Shown piece by piece: positions 16,601-24,975 of a stretch of 64,000 nucleotides of DNA. Both the position numbers and the translations under genes were made by a program. Position 1 is the stretch's first letter. Each line of letters begins with the position of its first letter. The notes beneath the pieces are model-generated. The model did not search any database, was not told the DNA's origin, and saw only the letters and a list, made by a program, of their open reading frames with translations. The DNA comes from Bacteroidia bacterium. Its GTDB lineage: Bacteria > Bacteroidota > Bacteroidia > Chitinophagales > UBA2359. The stretch lies in NCBI GenBank assembly GCA_030427245.1, contig JAUHXA010000005.1, positions 124,001 through 188,000 of the forward strand, read 5' to 3'.

Positions 16601-19023
16601 AATTGCATATTGGTAGAGGCAGAGGTGCAATGCAGCAAAATGGGTTCTTCCTCTGCGATGTCATCAGTATAGAACTGCAGGTTGAAGACAGAATTGAACA
16701 CAAAATCGTGGTTCAGTCCTTCTTCCAAGACCATAAAATCACCTTGTAAAAACAACGAATCTCCCTGTGAAAACTGCGTTGCATCCAGACCACAGGTCTC
16801 GAACAAATCACTGAGTGCAAAGTCCATTACTCGGGCAGTTTCATTTGCCACTTGAAAGAGCGCTAAGGCATCGGAGAGCGGGCAATCAAAATGGGCTTCT
16901 TGTTCGGAATCGTACCAGCGAAAATGACCACTTTCGGCCACCCATTCGAGGAGTTCGGTATCGGGATTTTGAAGTGCATAAAAAAGCCGAATGCGAATAT
17001 TTTCAAAGTCGGAAATAGGTTCTTCCACAAAACTTTGTGATTGGTAGCGAATCGTGTCACAAGCCAAAGCAAATAGAAGGCTTAGTGAATCTTCTATGGG
17101 ATTGACTTTTTCTTGTAGGTCAAAATCTTTCCAGCCAAAAGTTTGTCTTTTGATGAAAGAAGTGGACTCTATGAGGTTGGCACAGGTGTCGGGTAGGGGG
17201 TCTATTTGGGGAGCTATGGAGAAAAAGCCGCAGTCTATGGCTTCAAAACAGTCGCACCCCGTTTCACATTCGTATAAAAGGTCAAAATCAATTTGGTAAT
17301 TTTCGGGGTCTTCTTGCCCTATCCATATCAAGTCAAGGTTGATACAGTTTACACTAATTCCTTCAATGCCTGTTACTTCAATGGTGTCGTTTTGGAAAGT
17401 GACGGTGAGGGGTGTACCGTCTGTGAGATAAGCGTTGGGGAGGTCGGGTGAAAGTGCCAAACTGTCGGAAATACCTACGACCAATTTGGTTTGGTCGCTT
17501 GGGCAATTGAGATTTTGGTCAATATTGCTGCAAACTGTCAATGTGCCTATGTTGCCAACTTTGATTTTATTGGAGAGGCCAGCTTGTGGTATTTGATAGG
17601 AACGTTCTACGGTGAAATCGCTTTCTACGTCTTTTATATAGAGACTTGCGCCACAAAAATCGTTGTAGGCGATGCTGGAAATATCCGTTAAAATGCCCAC
17701 ATCACAAAAACAATCTTCAAAGCAAAAGAAATCTATCTCATAGCGAATGTGTAGGGTGTCATTGGGCAGTAAATCGTCGTAAAATCCATCTCCATCTGCA
17801 TCTATCAATCCTAAATTTGAATCTTGATTGCCTGCCAGATTGATGGCATATTTACCTGATTGATACATGCTTTTAGTATAGGGCACATCATTGACTAAGA
17901 TATTGGTGAAAACGCCTGCATTGATGGGGCAGGTGGGAGGCATGGTTTTGGAAAAATCCCATTCTAAGTTCACAAAAAGATTGATGATATAGCCCGGGTC
18001 GTTTTCGTTGGGTGTGCCTTCATTGATGACCAAAAATTCACCTTGTCCATTGGTGCAAGTGCCGGGGGAATTGTATTGAAGGGGTTCGATGCGGATTTGA
18101 GGCTCGTCTGTGCCTCCTTCAATGACTACATTTCCAGTAGTACCCGAAAAGGAGTTGCAGTCACTGTCATTGCAGCCCCAAAGAACATTGTGATGTGTTT
18201 CAATCAAAATGGTATTGCAGCTAAATGCTCGCAGTTCTTCAATAAGTTCGATGCTTTCGCCATCGTCAAAACAAGTATCGCCATTGCCTACTCCCAAAAA
18301 GATGTCGTTCAGGTTGGCAAAAACAGTGTCGCCAGAAAAGGTCAAAGGAATGGAATAAGTACCAAATCGAATCGCCTCGACTTCTAAGCCTTGTTCGGTA
18401 ATTACAAAATAGGTGACATCATCAGTGCAGGCAAAACCGCCATTGTTGAGGGTGATGTTTCGGAAGATTTTTTGACCCGATTCTCCTACAACTGGATTGG
18501 GCTGAAAAATGCTCAAACTGGCAAATTGAATGCCGTAATTCGCTGTTTGGTTGGCTATAACATTGTCATTTTGAGAGATGGTTATTTCCTCAGCAAATGT
18601 ACCTCCGATTTGGGCAAAATCTATAGCGCTGCAAGTGGCAGTGCGTTCAATTTCAAAGGTCAATGTTTGTCCTGTTTCCCAAGTTTCGTCATTGAGGTTT
18701 ATTATCTCCAATTGAAGTTCGGATGGTAGATTGAGGAGGATGTTAAGGTTCAGGTTGGCAGGGTTTTCCAAAATATTCAGCGAATTGTCGAAGTATTGGA
18801 TGCCTTCGGAAAACAAGATTTGCAGTTCAATAGAAGTGTTGATGTCTTCGGTTGGTGTCAAAGAAATGGTCAAAGGATTGGTTTCACCACATACATCGAG
18901 GTCGGTCGCAACGCTTTGTAGGTTGATTTGTGCGGAGAGGGAGGTAGTAAAAAGTAGCACAAAAAGGAATGAACAACAACTCTTAATAACAAAACGATGG
19001 GAGGAAAGTAGAAATAGTGGCAT
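13618..19023 (-). CDS. Giant T9SS-secreted, beta-rich surface protein
   Basis: An 1801-residue exported protein with a signal peptide (hydrophobic core SCCSFLFVLLFTTSLSAQ, ending at about residue 32). The body is Asp/Glu/Cys-rich and beta-strand rich, made of repeated Ig/DUF11-like stretches about gain or loss of 'CE...CDCFEAIDCGFF' cysteines, with no recognisable enzyme motif. A FN3-like module (LLQWFTASETNNDFYTLERS) precedes the C-terminal sorting domain (IYPIPTSDKLFVEF ... GLYLLKLGEVWEKVVVR), the signal for export by the PorSS machinery. The two T9SS genes are in tandem on the same strand, with 73 bases between them. The role (adhesin, gliding substrate, matrix) is inference. Long open frames on the opposite strand are shadows of its composition. 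Confidence 0.85.
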   Translation of the reverse strand: MPLFLLSSHRFVIKSCCSFLFVLLFTTSLSAQINLQSVATDLDVCGETNPLTISLTPTEDINTSIELQILFSEGIQYFDNSLNILENPANLNLNILLNLPSELQLEIINLNDETWETGQTLTFEIERTATCSAIDFAQIGGTFAEEITISQNDNVIANQTANYGIQFASLSIFQPNPVVGESGQKIFRNITLNNGGFACTDDVTYFVITEQGLEVEAIRFGTYSIPLTFSGDTVFANLNDIFLGVGNGDTCFDDGESIELIEELRAFSCNTILIETHHNVLWGCNDSDCNSFSGTTGNVVIEGGTDEPQIRIEPLQYNSPGTCTNGQGEFLVINEGTPNENDPGYIINLFVNLEWDFSKTMPPTCPINAGVFTNILVNDVPYTKSMYQSGKYAINLAGNQDSNLGLIDADGDGFYDDLLPNDTLHIRYEIDFFCFEDCFCDVGILTDISSIAYNDFCGASLYIKDVESDFTVERSYQIPQAGLSNKIKVGNIGTLTVCSNIDQNLNCPSDQTKLVVGISDSLALSPDLPNAYLTDGTPLTVTFQNDTIEVTGIEGISVNCINLDLIWIGQEDPENYQIDFDLLYECETGCDCFEAIDCGFFSIAPQIDPLPDTCANLIESTSFIKRQTFGWKDFDLQEKVNPIEDSLSLLFALACDTIRYQSQSFVEEPISDFENIRIRLFYALQNPDTELLEWVAESGHFRWYDSEQEAHFDCPLSDALALFQVANETARVMDFALSDLFETCGLDATQFSQGDSLFLQGDFMVLEEGLNHDFVFNSVFNLQFYTDDIAEEEPILLHCTSASTNMQLYQNKTELPDSSYTIAACEAQTLSIEWGNDIDTLQNGPTTTDFFPNEIRPVFRFDSVVFRFPTALEYIEGSARMNYLPHVEDFYLQPFKIEVAAEQTEYTFVNDGSWPIGDRISYLKDTTGNETIAGYFELDFWANCRGDDEIEATFYIEDNYHSTDPNCRNHLILQQTYPAEYFKPQIGAGLTTTNIDGLAGEVTAQLEFCNNTGQLDMYNAFLLFEAEEADITVVGSNIGTLTTTDDGFQILQLGDLTPLQCLDIELQLSYTNCVESSILKVFYSWDCVAYPNSMDEMRCDIALRSVTINPKTSEIQLDVQTPNETAELCDTMYYEFTINSAQLANITDPILALDLPPLQGLILTDSTTIEYPLGTPPRPFSAAIEGNQLIIDLGLADSETAPSGNIAALGINGFALSGNANERKAKIRLGFTTDCNFVAGSNIRVSVFANLPCGAPALGNGFSQILPPILIQNTSADYSTKLQVSASSLQACDSTTTIEVLIFPTDNQVIQESDAHCYVFLPENLNFSINSLQIANGNVEEPVLSPTATGEQLDFAIQYSDNPLDSILFSFEVMVDQNFACLGESIELIAQTVEVQNANCSANNEDCALAIQTNEGNAFFDIPTNGAAISLEAATATVDCSASENEFEINISIENSGNQDSENTILVDLYLDLNFNGVLDEEDIFFGSLLYDAPIEAGQIVFISENFEVAEVLGFPILVTLAAVDNCESCVEMPLVIEDLTPTNNTLSVTEQLFCIEEETFYEIVLTIEGGTPPYSLSGSVEAITTWPVFISDPIEIGTPYSIVVTDAKGCFREIAGIGDCVTLPIELIDFEGKAQENGHLLQWFTASETNNDFYTLERSTDGKNFERITTISGAGTSSKPQTYSFLDRFAPNGISYYRLSQTDLDATTRYLGTISLYRQSPSKLYIQNIYPIPTSDKLFVEFGNPSMGNLELELVNTLGQVVLRQSIEGNINKAEVDCSRLKKGLYLLKLGEVWEKVVVR

Positions 19024-19329
19024 AGAAGAAAGATTTTTTTATGATTGTATAAAACGTCTATGATTAAAAAATTATTAAAACACAAAGAGAAATGATTATT
19101 TAATTCATGGTAAGTTCCATCTGACCTTTAAAAAGAAAAAATAAACAGATGAATCAATGTATTGTCTTTCTGAAAGACTACCCAATATAGTGCTTCTGTT
19201 GCTTGGAAATAATTTTTTTTTACAAAAAGACCGAATCCTTCAACAATGTTTGTGTTATCGTGTTCTGCCTACATTAGTTTTGATGGTAAAACAAAATTCA
19301 TGGACTCTCGATGATTTCATTTGGTAGAG
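19024..19329. other. Intergenic region upstream of the MerR/B12 gene
   Basis: Non-coding and AT-rich between the divergent T9SS gene and the MerR-type gene. I see no hairpin with a T run, no tRNA and no convincing ORF. The operator palindromes begin at 19330. Confidence 0.4.
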
Positions 19330-19350
19330 CTTAGGTATCCGGTACCTAAG
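19330..19350. promoter_or_regulatory. Palindromic operator O1 upstream of the MerR/B12 regulator
   Basis: Inverted arms CTTAGGTA and TACCTAAG around the centre TCCGG. It shares the AGGTATCCG...TACCT core with the sites at 19392 and 45656. It is probably bound by the regulator encoded just downstream (inference). Confidence 0.55.
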
Positions 19351-19391
19351 TTCTGAAATTGTGATTTTGATTCGTCGATTCACTTCAAATC

Positions 19392-19408
19392 AAGGTATCC
19401 GATACCTT
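19392..19408. promoter_or_regulatory. Palindromic operator O2 overlapping the regulator's own promoter
   Basis: Perfect inverted repeat AAGGTATC-C-GATACCTT, 15 bases before the start codon. Its right arm reads TACCTTTA, seven of eight positions of the -7 box TAnnTTTG, so a bound protein would cover the promoter. The flank AAATC on the left is also shared with the site before tpiA. Confidence 0.65.
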
Positions 19409-19422
19409 TAATATGAACTACA

Positions 19423-20304
19423 ATGGCAAGTTATTCAATCAAGGAAATAGAACATCTTTCGGGGGTAAAAGCACATACGATTCGGATTTGGGAACAACGG
19501 TACAATGTGCTGGAACCGAAGCGCACAGATACAAATATTCGCTACTATACAGATGAGGATTTGAAATTGGTACTGAATATTGCATTGCTCAATAAGCAAG
19601 GGATAAGGATTGGGACGATTGCGAAGATGAAAAAAAATGAAATCATCAAGAAAGTACATTCTCTCAATAGTTTGGAGGCAAAATATGAACTACAAATCAA
19701 TGAGCTGATTACGACTATGATCGATCTCCATGAGGCAAAGTTTGAGAAAGTGATGTTGACCAATATTCTGCAATATGGTTTTGAAGATACGATGTTGAAG
19801 ATAGTGTATCCTTTTTTGGAGAAAATCGGCATCATGTGGATGACCGGAAATATCAATCCTGCACAAGAGCATTTTATCAGTAATTTGATTCGACAAAAAA
19901 TCATTGTAGCCATTGACGGTCAAGTACACAACGAAAAGTTGCCAAACAAACGTTATGTGCTGTTTTTACCTTCGGGAGAATTGCACGAACTTAGTTTGTT
20001 GTTCTTGAATTACTTGTTGAAGATTAGAAACAACAAAGTTACTTATTTGGGAGCAAGTGTACCGATAAAAGATTTACTGAGTATTGTGAAGCACTACAAG
20101 CCTGATTATGTTTTTACCATCATTACCTCTACGCCTTCCGCTAGCGATTTACCTGCATATATCAATGATCTCGCTGAAAAGTTGTACCCTGTGAAATTGT
20201 TGGTGTCTGGACAAAAAACAAAAGAAATTAAGATAAATTTACCTAAGAATGTACGTTTATTTGAAGGAATGGAAGAGATTTTGAAGTTTATAGGTGTGGT
20301 ATAG
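19423..20304 (+). CDS. MerR family regulator with B12-binding domain (CarH/LitR-like)
   Basis: A 293-residue transcription factor. Residues 1-75 are a MerR winged helix (YSIKEIEHLSGVKAHTIRIWEQRYNVLEPKRTDTNIRYYTDEDL). Residues 90-160 form the four-helix cap, with the W-x9-EH motif of adenosylcobalamin-binding CarH proteins intact (Trp139, Glu149-His150). Residues 178-293 are a B12-binding-type Rossmann domain (GELHELSLLFLNYLL; His188 in the place of the axial cobalt ligand; VTYLGASVPIKDLL). In CarH, darkness with B12 gives a DNA-bound tetramer and light breaks it; whether this protein senses light is inference. It is autoregulated if the palindromes at 19330 and 19392 are its operators. No carotenoid or photolyase gene is next to it. 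Confidence 0.87.
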   Translation: MASYSIKEIEHLSGVKAHTIRIWEQRYNVLEPKRTDTNIRYYTDEDLKLVLNIALLNKQGIRIGTIAKMKKNEIIKKVHSLNSLEAKYELQINELITTMIDLHEAKFEKVMLTNILQYGFEDTMLKIVYPFLEKIGIMWMTGNINPAQEHFISNLIRQKIIVAIDGQVHNEKLPNKRYVLFLPSGELHELSLLFLNYLLKIRNNKVTYLGASVPIKDLLSIVKHYKPDYVFTIITSTPSASDLPAYINDLAEKLYPVKLLVSGQKTKEIKINLPKNVRLFEGMEEILKFIGVV

Positions 20305-20313
20305 AGAAAACCT

Positions 20314-21306
20314 TCACTCCACAAAAACCGTATCTTCTACAAACCCTCCAAAAATGCCAACTCCTCCTTCAATGTTGTTATACACCCGAACAGCTTCTGC
20401 AAAAGGGTTTTCAGAGATTCTTGATTGTGAAACCGCAGAGCGTTTGTAGAGATATAGGTCGCGACTCATCGCCCCCACCATAAAATAGACTTCTCTCTCC
20501 GCTTCTACAAAAAAGCCTGTACTGGGGTCATAAACAGTTCCTTCCAAATCACTCTTTTTCAAATATACTTTAAGGCTTTTTCTTTCCCCCTCAAAAAGTT
20601 CGTCCCGAAAGGTAACAGACCAGTCGTGTTGAGGCCTCAGCAATCCTTCTAGTTCTAAATAATCATTCCCAAAACTACTTATTTCATCAAAGATAGGATC
20701 ATTGAAAGTGAATTCTGGGCGAATCCCATAATTAGAAGAATCTGTCTTTATCAAAATGCCAACATTCAAAAAGTAATAATTTTCTATATTCGCCTCGTCC
20801 TCAATATCTATAGTGAATTCAGCTTTTTCGACATCCTCCAAAGCGTCGTAGTAATTGTTGTCACTAAGATAGGCCTTCAAAACCTTCACACGTTTGGGGA
20901 TGTAGCTTTTTGCAGTGATTTTACCATATTCGGGCGAATGGATTTCGAGTTGATACTCCTTACCTGTTTCTATTCCAGTAGGCATGGACGTAATGTAAAT
21001 CCCATTTTTCCAATGGTCAAGGGTGAATTGATATTCTCCTTCCTCAAAAAAATCAACCGTAGCATCTTCAATACGCTCAAAATTTCCACTCTCATCCAAA
21101 ATATCGTTGCTTTTCACCAATACCAAATAGAAGCGATCGTACCACCCACGGTCCTCAAGATCGGGTTTAAAAGGAGCTAGAACCACTAAGTTGTCGCCAT
21201 GTTCACTCAAGTCCACTTCGACTACATTGCTAAAGTTTTCTTCTTCACAACTGACTAATATTGAAGTAAATAATGCTAAAAAAAAGAGAGGAAAAAATGA
21301 TTTCAT
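20314..21306 (-). CDS. DUF4249 family lipoprotein (second of two in the TonB-receptor operon)
   Basis: A 330-residue lipoprotein (signal TSILVSCEEE, Cys at residue 20) of the DUF4249 family, known as outer-membrane-associated partners of some TonB-dependent receptors in Bacteroidota. The mature protein is beta-rich with the family pattern: VVEVDLSEHGDNLVVLAPF at the start, 'ATVDFFEEGEYQFTL' in the first beta-sandwich, 'GKEYQLEIHSPEYGKITAKSYIPKRVKVLKAYLSDNNYYDA', and the C-terminal MVGAMSRDLYLYKRSAVSQ plus FAEAVRVYNNIEGGVGIFGG. It lies 53 bases downstream of a paralogue with the same features, and both follow a TonB receptor. A substrate-binding role at the cell surface is inference. Confidence 0.82.
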   Translation of the reverse strand: MKSFFPLFFLALFTSILVSCEEENFSNVVEVDLSEHGDNLVVLAPFKPDLEDRGWYDRFYLVLVKSNDILDESGNFERIEDATVDFFEEGEYQFTLDHWKNGIYITSMPTGIETGKEYQLEIHSPEYGKITAKSYIPKRVKVLKAYLSDNNYYDALEDVEKAEFTIDIEDEANIENYYFLNVGILIKTDSSNYGIRPEFTFNDPIFDEISSFGNDYLELEGLLRPQHDWSVTFRDELFEGERKSLKVYLKKSDLEGTVYDPSTGFFVEAEREVYFMVGAMSRDLYLYKRSAVSQSRISENPFAEAVRVYNNIEGGVGIFGGFVEDTVFVE

Positions 21307-21359
21307 TTGGTTGTTTTTTTAATTAATCCGCAGAGTTTTTAGACGTTGGACGAGGAGTG

Positions 21360-22352
21360 CTATTCTAAAATCATCGCCGTTTCCACATATCCCCCAAAAA
21401 TCCCTATTCCTCCCTCAATATTGCTATACACTCGAATCGGTTCGGCAAAAGGATTGTCCTCGTTCCAAGACTGCGACCTTGCAGAGCGTTTGTAGTTGTA
21501 AATATCACGACTCATTGCTCCAAAAACCAGTTGAATATCTCTTTGCAATTCTTCATATTCACCCGTATCAGGATTGTAAATAAAATCATACAAGTAGTAT
21601 TTGTCGAGATAAATTTTAACTATTTTGGTTTCTCCTTCAAAAATCAAATCTCGAAAAGTTGTAAAGCCATTGCAATAGTACTTAGTAGGAGATTCCTCCA
21701 CTTCAAAAAAATCATCGTTGTATTCATCTTCATCAAAAACGGGATCACTTGAACTAAAGCACATACTCCAGTAAGATGGCTCAATTATTCCATCATCTGC
21801 TGCCGAATTTACAGTCAAATAATAATAATTTTGAACATTCGGCTCATCTTTGATTTCAAAAGTAACCTCTATTTTTTCGGTTTCCTCTGAAGCATCGTAG
21901 TAATTTTCATTGCTAACATAAGCTTGCAATATTTGCGGTCTATTAGGAACATGACTTTCAGCGACCGTTTTTCCAAAATCAGGACTGTTAATCTCAATAC
22001 GATAGTCTTTGCCTACCTTCGGGCCTTTTCCAATAGGAGAGCCATAATGTCCATTCTCACCTTCAAACAAGGTGACAGAAAACTCTCCATCTTCAAAAAT
22101 ATCTACCGTAGCGTTGGAAATTGGCTTAAAATCAGAATTTTCATTTAATATGTCATTGCTTTTTACCAACCTTAATTGAAACCGATTCAAGTCAGAATCA
22201 GGAAAATCTGGCTGAAAAGGTGCCAAAACCACCAACTGATTTCCATATTCACTCAAGTCGACTTCAACGACTGTGCTAAAACTGTCCTCCTCGCAACTCG
22301 CCAAAATCAAGCTGCAAGTAATAAGGAATAAAAGAAAAATATTTTGTTTCAT
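21360..22352 (-). CDS. DUF4249 family lipoprotein (first of two in the TonB-receptor operon)
   Basis: A 330-residue paralogue of the next gene, with lipobox LILASCEED (Cys at about residue 20) and the same blocks: VVEVDLSEYGNQLVVLAPF, SNATVDIFEDGEFSVTL, GKDYRIEINSPDFGKTVAESHVPNRPQILQAYVSNENYYDA, FGAMSRDIYNYKRSARSQ and FAEPIRVYSNIEGGIGIFGGYVE. It looks like the product of a tandem duplication. The order on the minus strand is TonB receptor, this gene (gap 121), then the paralogue (gap 53), which fits an operon for uptake of one ligand. The leader in front of it contains the A/C-rich repeat described separately. Confidence 0.82.
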   Translation of the reverse strand: MKQNIFLLFLITCSLILASCEEDSFSTVVEVDLSEYGNQLVVLAPFQPDFPDSDLNRFQLRLVKSNDILNENSDFKPISNATVDIFEDGEFSVTLFEGENGHYGSPIGKGPKVGKDYRIEINSPDFGKTVAESHVPNRPQILQAYVSNENYYDASEETEKIEVTFEIKDEPNVQNYYYLTVNSAADDGIIEPSYWSMCFSSSDPVFDEDEYNDDFFEVEESPTKYYCNGFTTFRDLIFEGETKIVKIYLDKYYLYDFIYNPDTGEYEELQRDIQLVFGAMSRDIYNYKRSARSQSWNEDNPFAEPIRVYSNIEGGIGIFGGYVETAMILE

Positions 22353-22408
22353 TGTGTTTATGTTGATAGTTGTGTTTGGGTGTTTATGTGTTTGTGTTGA
22401 TAATTGGC
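22353..22408 (-). repeat. A/C-rich leader repeat (R3 family)
   Basis: On the minus strand, the 56 bases before the start codon contain two tandem copies of the string ATYATCAACAYAAACAC (one extended by ATAAACACCCAAACACAA). The same string occurs in front of the DUF4266 gene (34895-34935), and a shorter relative before the DUF3570 gene (about 35456-35480). Confidence 0.55.
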
Positions 22409-22473
22409 CTTCGTTTCTTTGTAATTATCACCTACTTCTCGCCCCTGTCTCCTGACCCCTCGCTCCTCACACC

Positions 22474-24849
22474 TCAAAAACTCCGATTCCAAGAAATTGA
22501 AGGCAGCACAGGAAAAATACTCACCTGCTTAAACACTTTCTTATCTGTCTCGTAATCGTAGTCTTGATACATAAAAAATGGATTCTTGCGATTGTAAGCA
22601 TTGTAAAGCCCAACATTCCAGCGTCTTTCACCCGTCTTTTTTTCTTTGATAAAGCTAAAGTTCAAATCCATGCGGTGGTAACTTGGCATCCGAAAATCAT
22701 TGCGGCTACCATAATACTGAATGTCGCCATAGCCCAAATTGCCCGCCCCATAAATCGAAGGCAAAGTCGCACGAGGATAATTCGCCACCGCCAAAGTCGT
22801 TGCATTGCCAGTGCCATAGACCCAATTTGCAGAAAATTCTACCCTGTCGCTCAAGCGGTGAATCATGGTGATAGCAATGTCGTGTCGGCGGTCGTAGCGA
22901 TAGGGAAATTTCTCGCCAAAATTGATTTCTTCAAACTCTCTATTACTCCACGAAAGCGTATAACCAATCCAGCCTGTCGTTTTACCCACTTTTTTCTGTA
23001 CCAAAAACTCCAAACCATACGCCTCGCCTTTGCCCGCTTCAATCTTCGATTGCCAATCCTTCGTACCATCCAAATAACTCGCCCCATCCTTATAGGCAAT
23101 CAAATTGTCCATGTTCTTATAATATCCTTCAATGCTTACTTCAAAATCATCCTTGAAAGTATGGGCCAAACCCAAAGCCACTTGATGCGACTCCTGCGGC
23201 TTCACCTTATCCGTAGCAGGTACCCACAAATCACTCGGCAAACTGAGGGCACTTGTACTCGAAAGTAGGTGAATGTATTGATTCATAAAAGTATAAGAAC
23301 CCTTCAAAGAAAGGTTGGGCTTCAATAAGTATCGGGCTGAAAGGCGAGGTTGAAGACTTGTGTAAAACTTGTCTTTCACCGAAAAACCCGACAAATGTAA
23401 ACCCACATTCGCCTTCAATTTGTCATTGATTTTCATATCATCTTCAATATAAGCTCCCAATTCTACCGCTTTCACAAAGTCGTCCTTCAAATTGATGTCA
23501 AATGGGATTTCGGATGCGTCTTCCACCTTGAACTGTTGCGCTCCCGGCTCAAAAGAATGATGAGTGCCATTCAGTCCAAACCGAATATAGTGATTGGGTG
23601 TAGGTAAATAATCAAAATCCAACTTCAATGCCCAATCTTGAATCCCCGAATAGTAGCGAGCCAACTCGTAAAAATCCTCTCCATCGTCCGATTTCTCTTC
23701 GTACTCACTTTTGATTTGCAGTCGGTAACGGCTGTGTGTCAGTGTCAAATTAGAAAACAGCTTAGGATTGATTACGTGATTCCAGCGAAGCATTGCAGTG
23801 AGGTTTCCCCAACCCAAATCACTGCTGTATTCATCACTATCTCCCCCAAAACTGTCTTTTTCTCGGTAGTAAAAATCATCATCCCCCGTATAAGCACTCA
23901 GATACAGGCGGTCTCTGTCCGAAAACTTGTAATTTACCTTTGAATTCAAGTCGTAAAAATAATAGCCCGTTTTGACATCGCCGTCCGATTCTGCACTGAT
24001 AAGCGGTTGTGCCAAAATGTCAATATACGTCCTTCGCCCCGAAACGATAAACGAAGATTTGTCTTTCACCAAAGGACCTTCAAGGGTCAATTTAGAAGAA
24101 ATCAAACCGACAGAGGCCGAACCGCCAAACCGTTTCGTATTGCCTTCTTTCATCCGAATATCTACTACCGATGATAAGCGTCCGCCGTATCTTGCAGGAA
24201 ATCCGCCTTTTATCAGTTCCACACTATTGATCGCATCGGGATTAAATACCGAAAAGAAGCCAAAAAGATGGGAAACATTGTAAACAGGCACTCCGTCCAA
24301 GAGAATCAAATTTTGGTCAGGCCCTCCACCTCTTACGTACAAACCGCTTGAGGCCTCCGAACCCGACTGAACGCCAGGCATCAATTGAAGTGCTTTGATG
24401 ATGTCAACTTCGCCCAAAAAAGTGGGCATGGATTTGATTTGTTGAATAGGAATCGTGACCGAACTCATTTGAGTGGTTTCTTGAATCGGTTCAGCCGTTT
24501 GTGAAGCCTTTACTTCCACTGTCTTCAATGTCACGCTTGCCTCCAGCGAAATATCTTTTTGAAGATTGGCACTGAGATTGATTTTTTCACTAAAAGTCTG
24601 ATAACCTACATACGAAATGGTCAAATCAATCGAATCGGCAGCAGGCAAGGTAATGCTATAAAAACCATAACTATTTGTGGTCGTTCCTGCAAATGTTTCT
24701 CCATCATAAACATTTGCTCCAATCAATTTTTCGCCCGTTTCGGCATCTTCAATATAGCCACTGATGGTGTATTTTTGTTGGGCAAAGGTATTGAAGGAAA
24801 AAAGAAAAGTTAGAAATAGTAAAATAGTCTGCGAGGTTATTTTTTTCAT
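22474..24849 (-). CDS. TonB-dependent outer membrane receptor with carboxypeptidase-like regulatory domain
   Basis: A 791-residue outer membrane protein: signal peptide (residues 1-23, ending NTFAQ), a CarboxypepD_reg-like beta-sandwich (YTISGYIEDAETGEKLIGAN... GFYSITLPAADSIDLTISYVGY), a plug domain (IPIQQIKSMPTFLGEVDIIKALQLMPGVQ; GLYVRGGGPDQNLILLDGVPVYN; ARYGGRLSSVVDIRM) and a 22-strand-type beta-barrel ending in an aromatic residue (SWNRSF). The layout is that of the shorter 'CarboxypepD-TonB' receptors, not SusC (no SusD nearby). It heads an operon with two DUF4249 lipoproteins. Substrate is unknown. It is energised by the ExbBD-TonB complex, a set of which is encoded at 58.2-60.5 kb (inference). 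Confidence 0.92.
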   Translation of the reverse strand: MKKITSQTILLFLTFLFSFNTFAQQKYTISGYIEDAETGEKLIGANVYDGETFAGTTTNSYGFYSITLPAADSIDLTISYVGYQTFSEKINLSANLQKDISLEASVTLKTVEVKASQTAEPIQETTQMSSVTIPIQQIKSMPTFLGEVDIIKALQLMPGVQSGSEASSGLYVRGGGPDQNLILLDGVPVYNVSHLFGFFSVFNPDAINSVELIKGGFPARYGGRLSSVVDIRMKEGNTKRFGGSASVGLISSKLTLEGPLVKDKSSFIVSGRRTYIDILAQPLISAESDGDVKTGYYFYDLNSKVNYKFSDRDRLYLSAYTGDDDFYYREKDSFGGDSDEYSSDLGWGNLTAMLRWNHVINPKLFSNLTLTHSRYRLQIKSEYEEKSDDGEDFYELARYYSGIQDWALKLDFDYLPTPNHYIRFGLNGTHHSFEPGAQQFKVEDASEIPFDINLKDDFVKAVELGAYIEDDMKINDKLKANVGLHLSGFSVKDKFYTSLQPRLSARYLLKPNLSLKGSYTFMNQYIHLLSSTSALSLPSDLWVPATDKVKPQESHQVALGLAHTFKDDFEVSIEGYYKNMDNLIAYKDGASYLDGTKDWQSKIEAGKGEAYGLEFLVQKKVGKTTGWIGYTLSWSNREFEEINFGEKFPYRYDRRHDIAITMIHRLSDRVEFSANWVYGTGNATTLAVANYPRATLPSIYGAGNLGYGDIQYYGSRNDFRMPSYHRMDLNFSFIKEKKTGERRWNVGLYNAYNRKNPFFMYQDYDYETDKKVFKQVSIFPVLPSISWNRSF

Positions 24850-24873
24850 AGGATAGCGTAAAAGTTTTAAGCT

Positions 24874-24975
24874 TTAGTAAAAAAGAAAAAATAACTCATC
24901 GACCAATATTCCCCTTTTGAAAGGGGATGGGGTATGTTAGCAAAAGAAAACGAGGAGTTATTTTTTTACCCTTAC
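24874..24975 (+). repeat. R2 short inverted-repeat element, copy A (102 bp)
   Basis: This 102-base block is identical, in reverse complement, to 58861-58962. Its inner ends AATAACTCATCG and CGAGGAGTTATT are inverted, and the core has the palindrome CCCCTTTTGAAAGGGG followed by ATGGGGTATGT. It lies between the divergent TonB receptor and ribF. The reading frame that runs through it into ribF is not thought to be translated. Confidence 0.85.

Noticed and set aside
18043-18729. Two open frames of over 110 codons on the plus strand inside the giant T9SS gene
   Set aside because: Both run antisense to an intact 1801-codon gene and lack family features; they reflect low stop frequency opposite Asp/Glu/Asn-rich codons.
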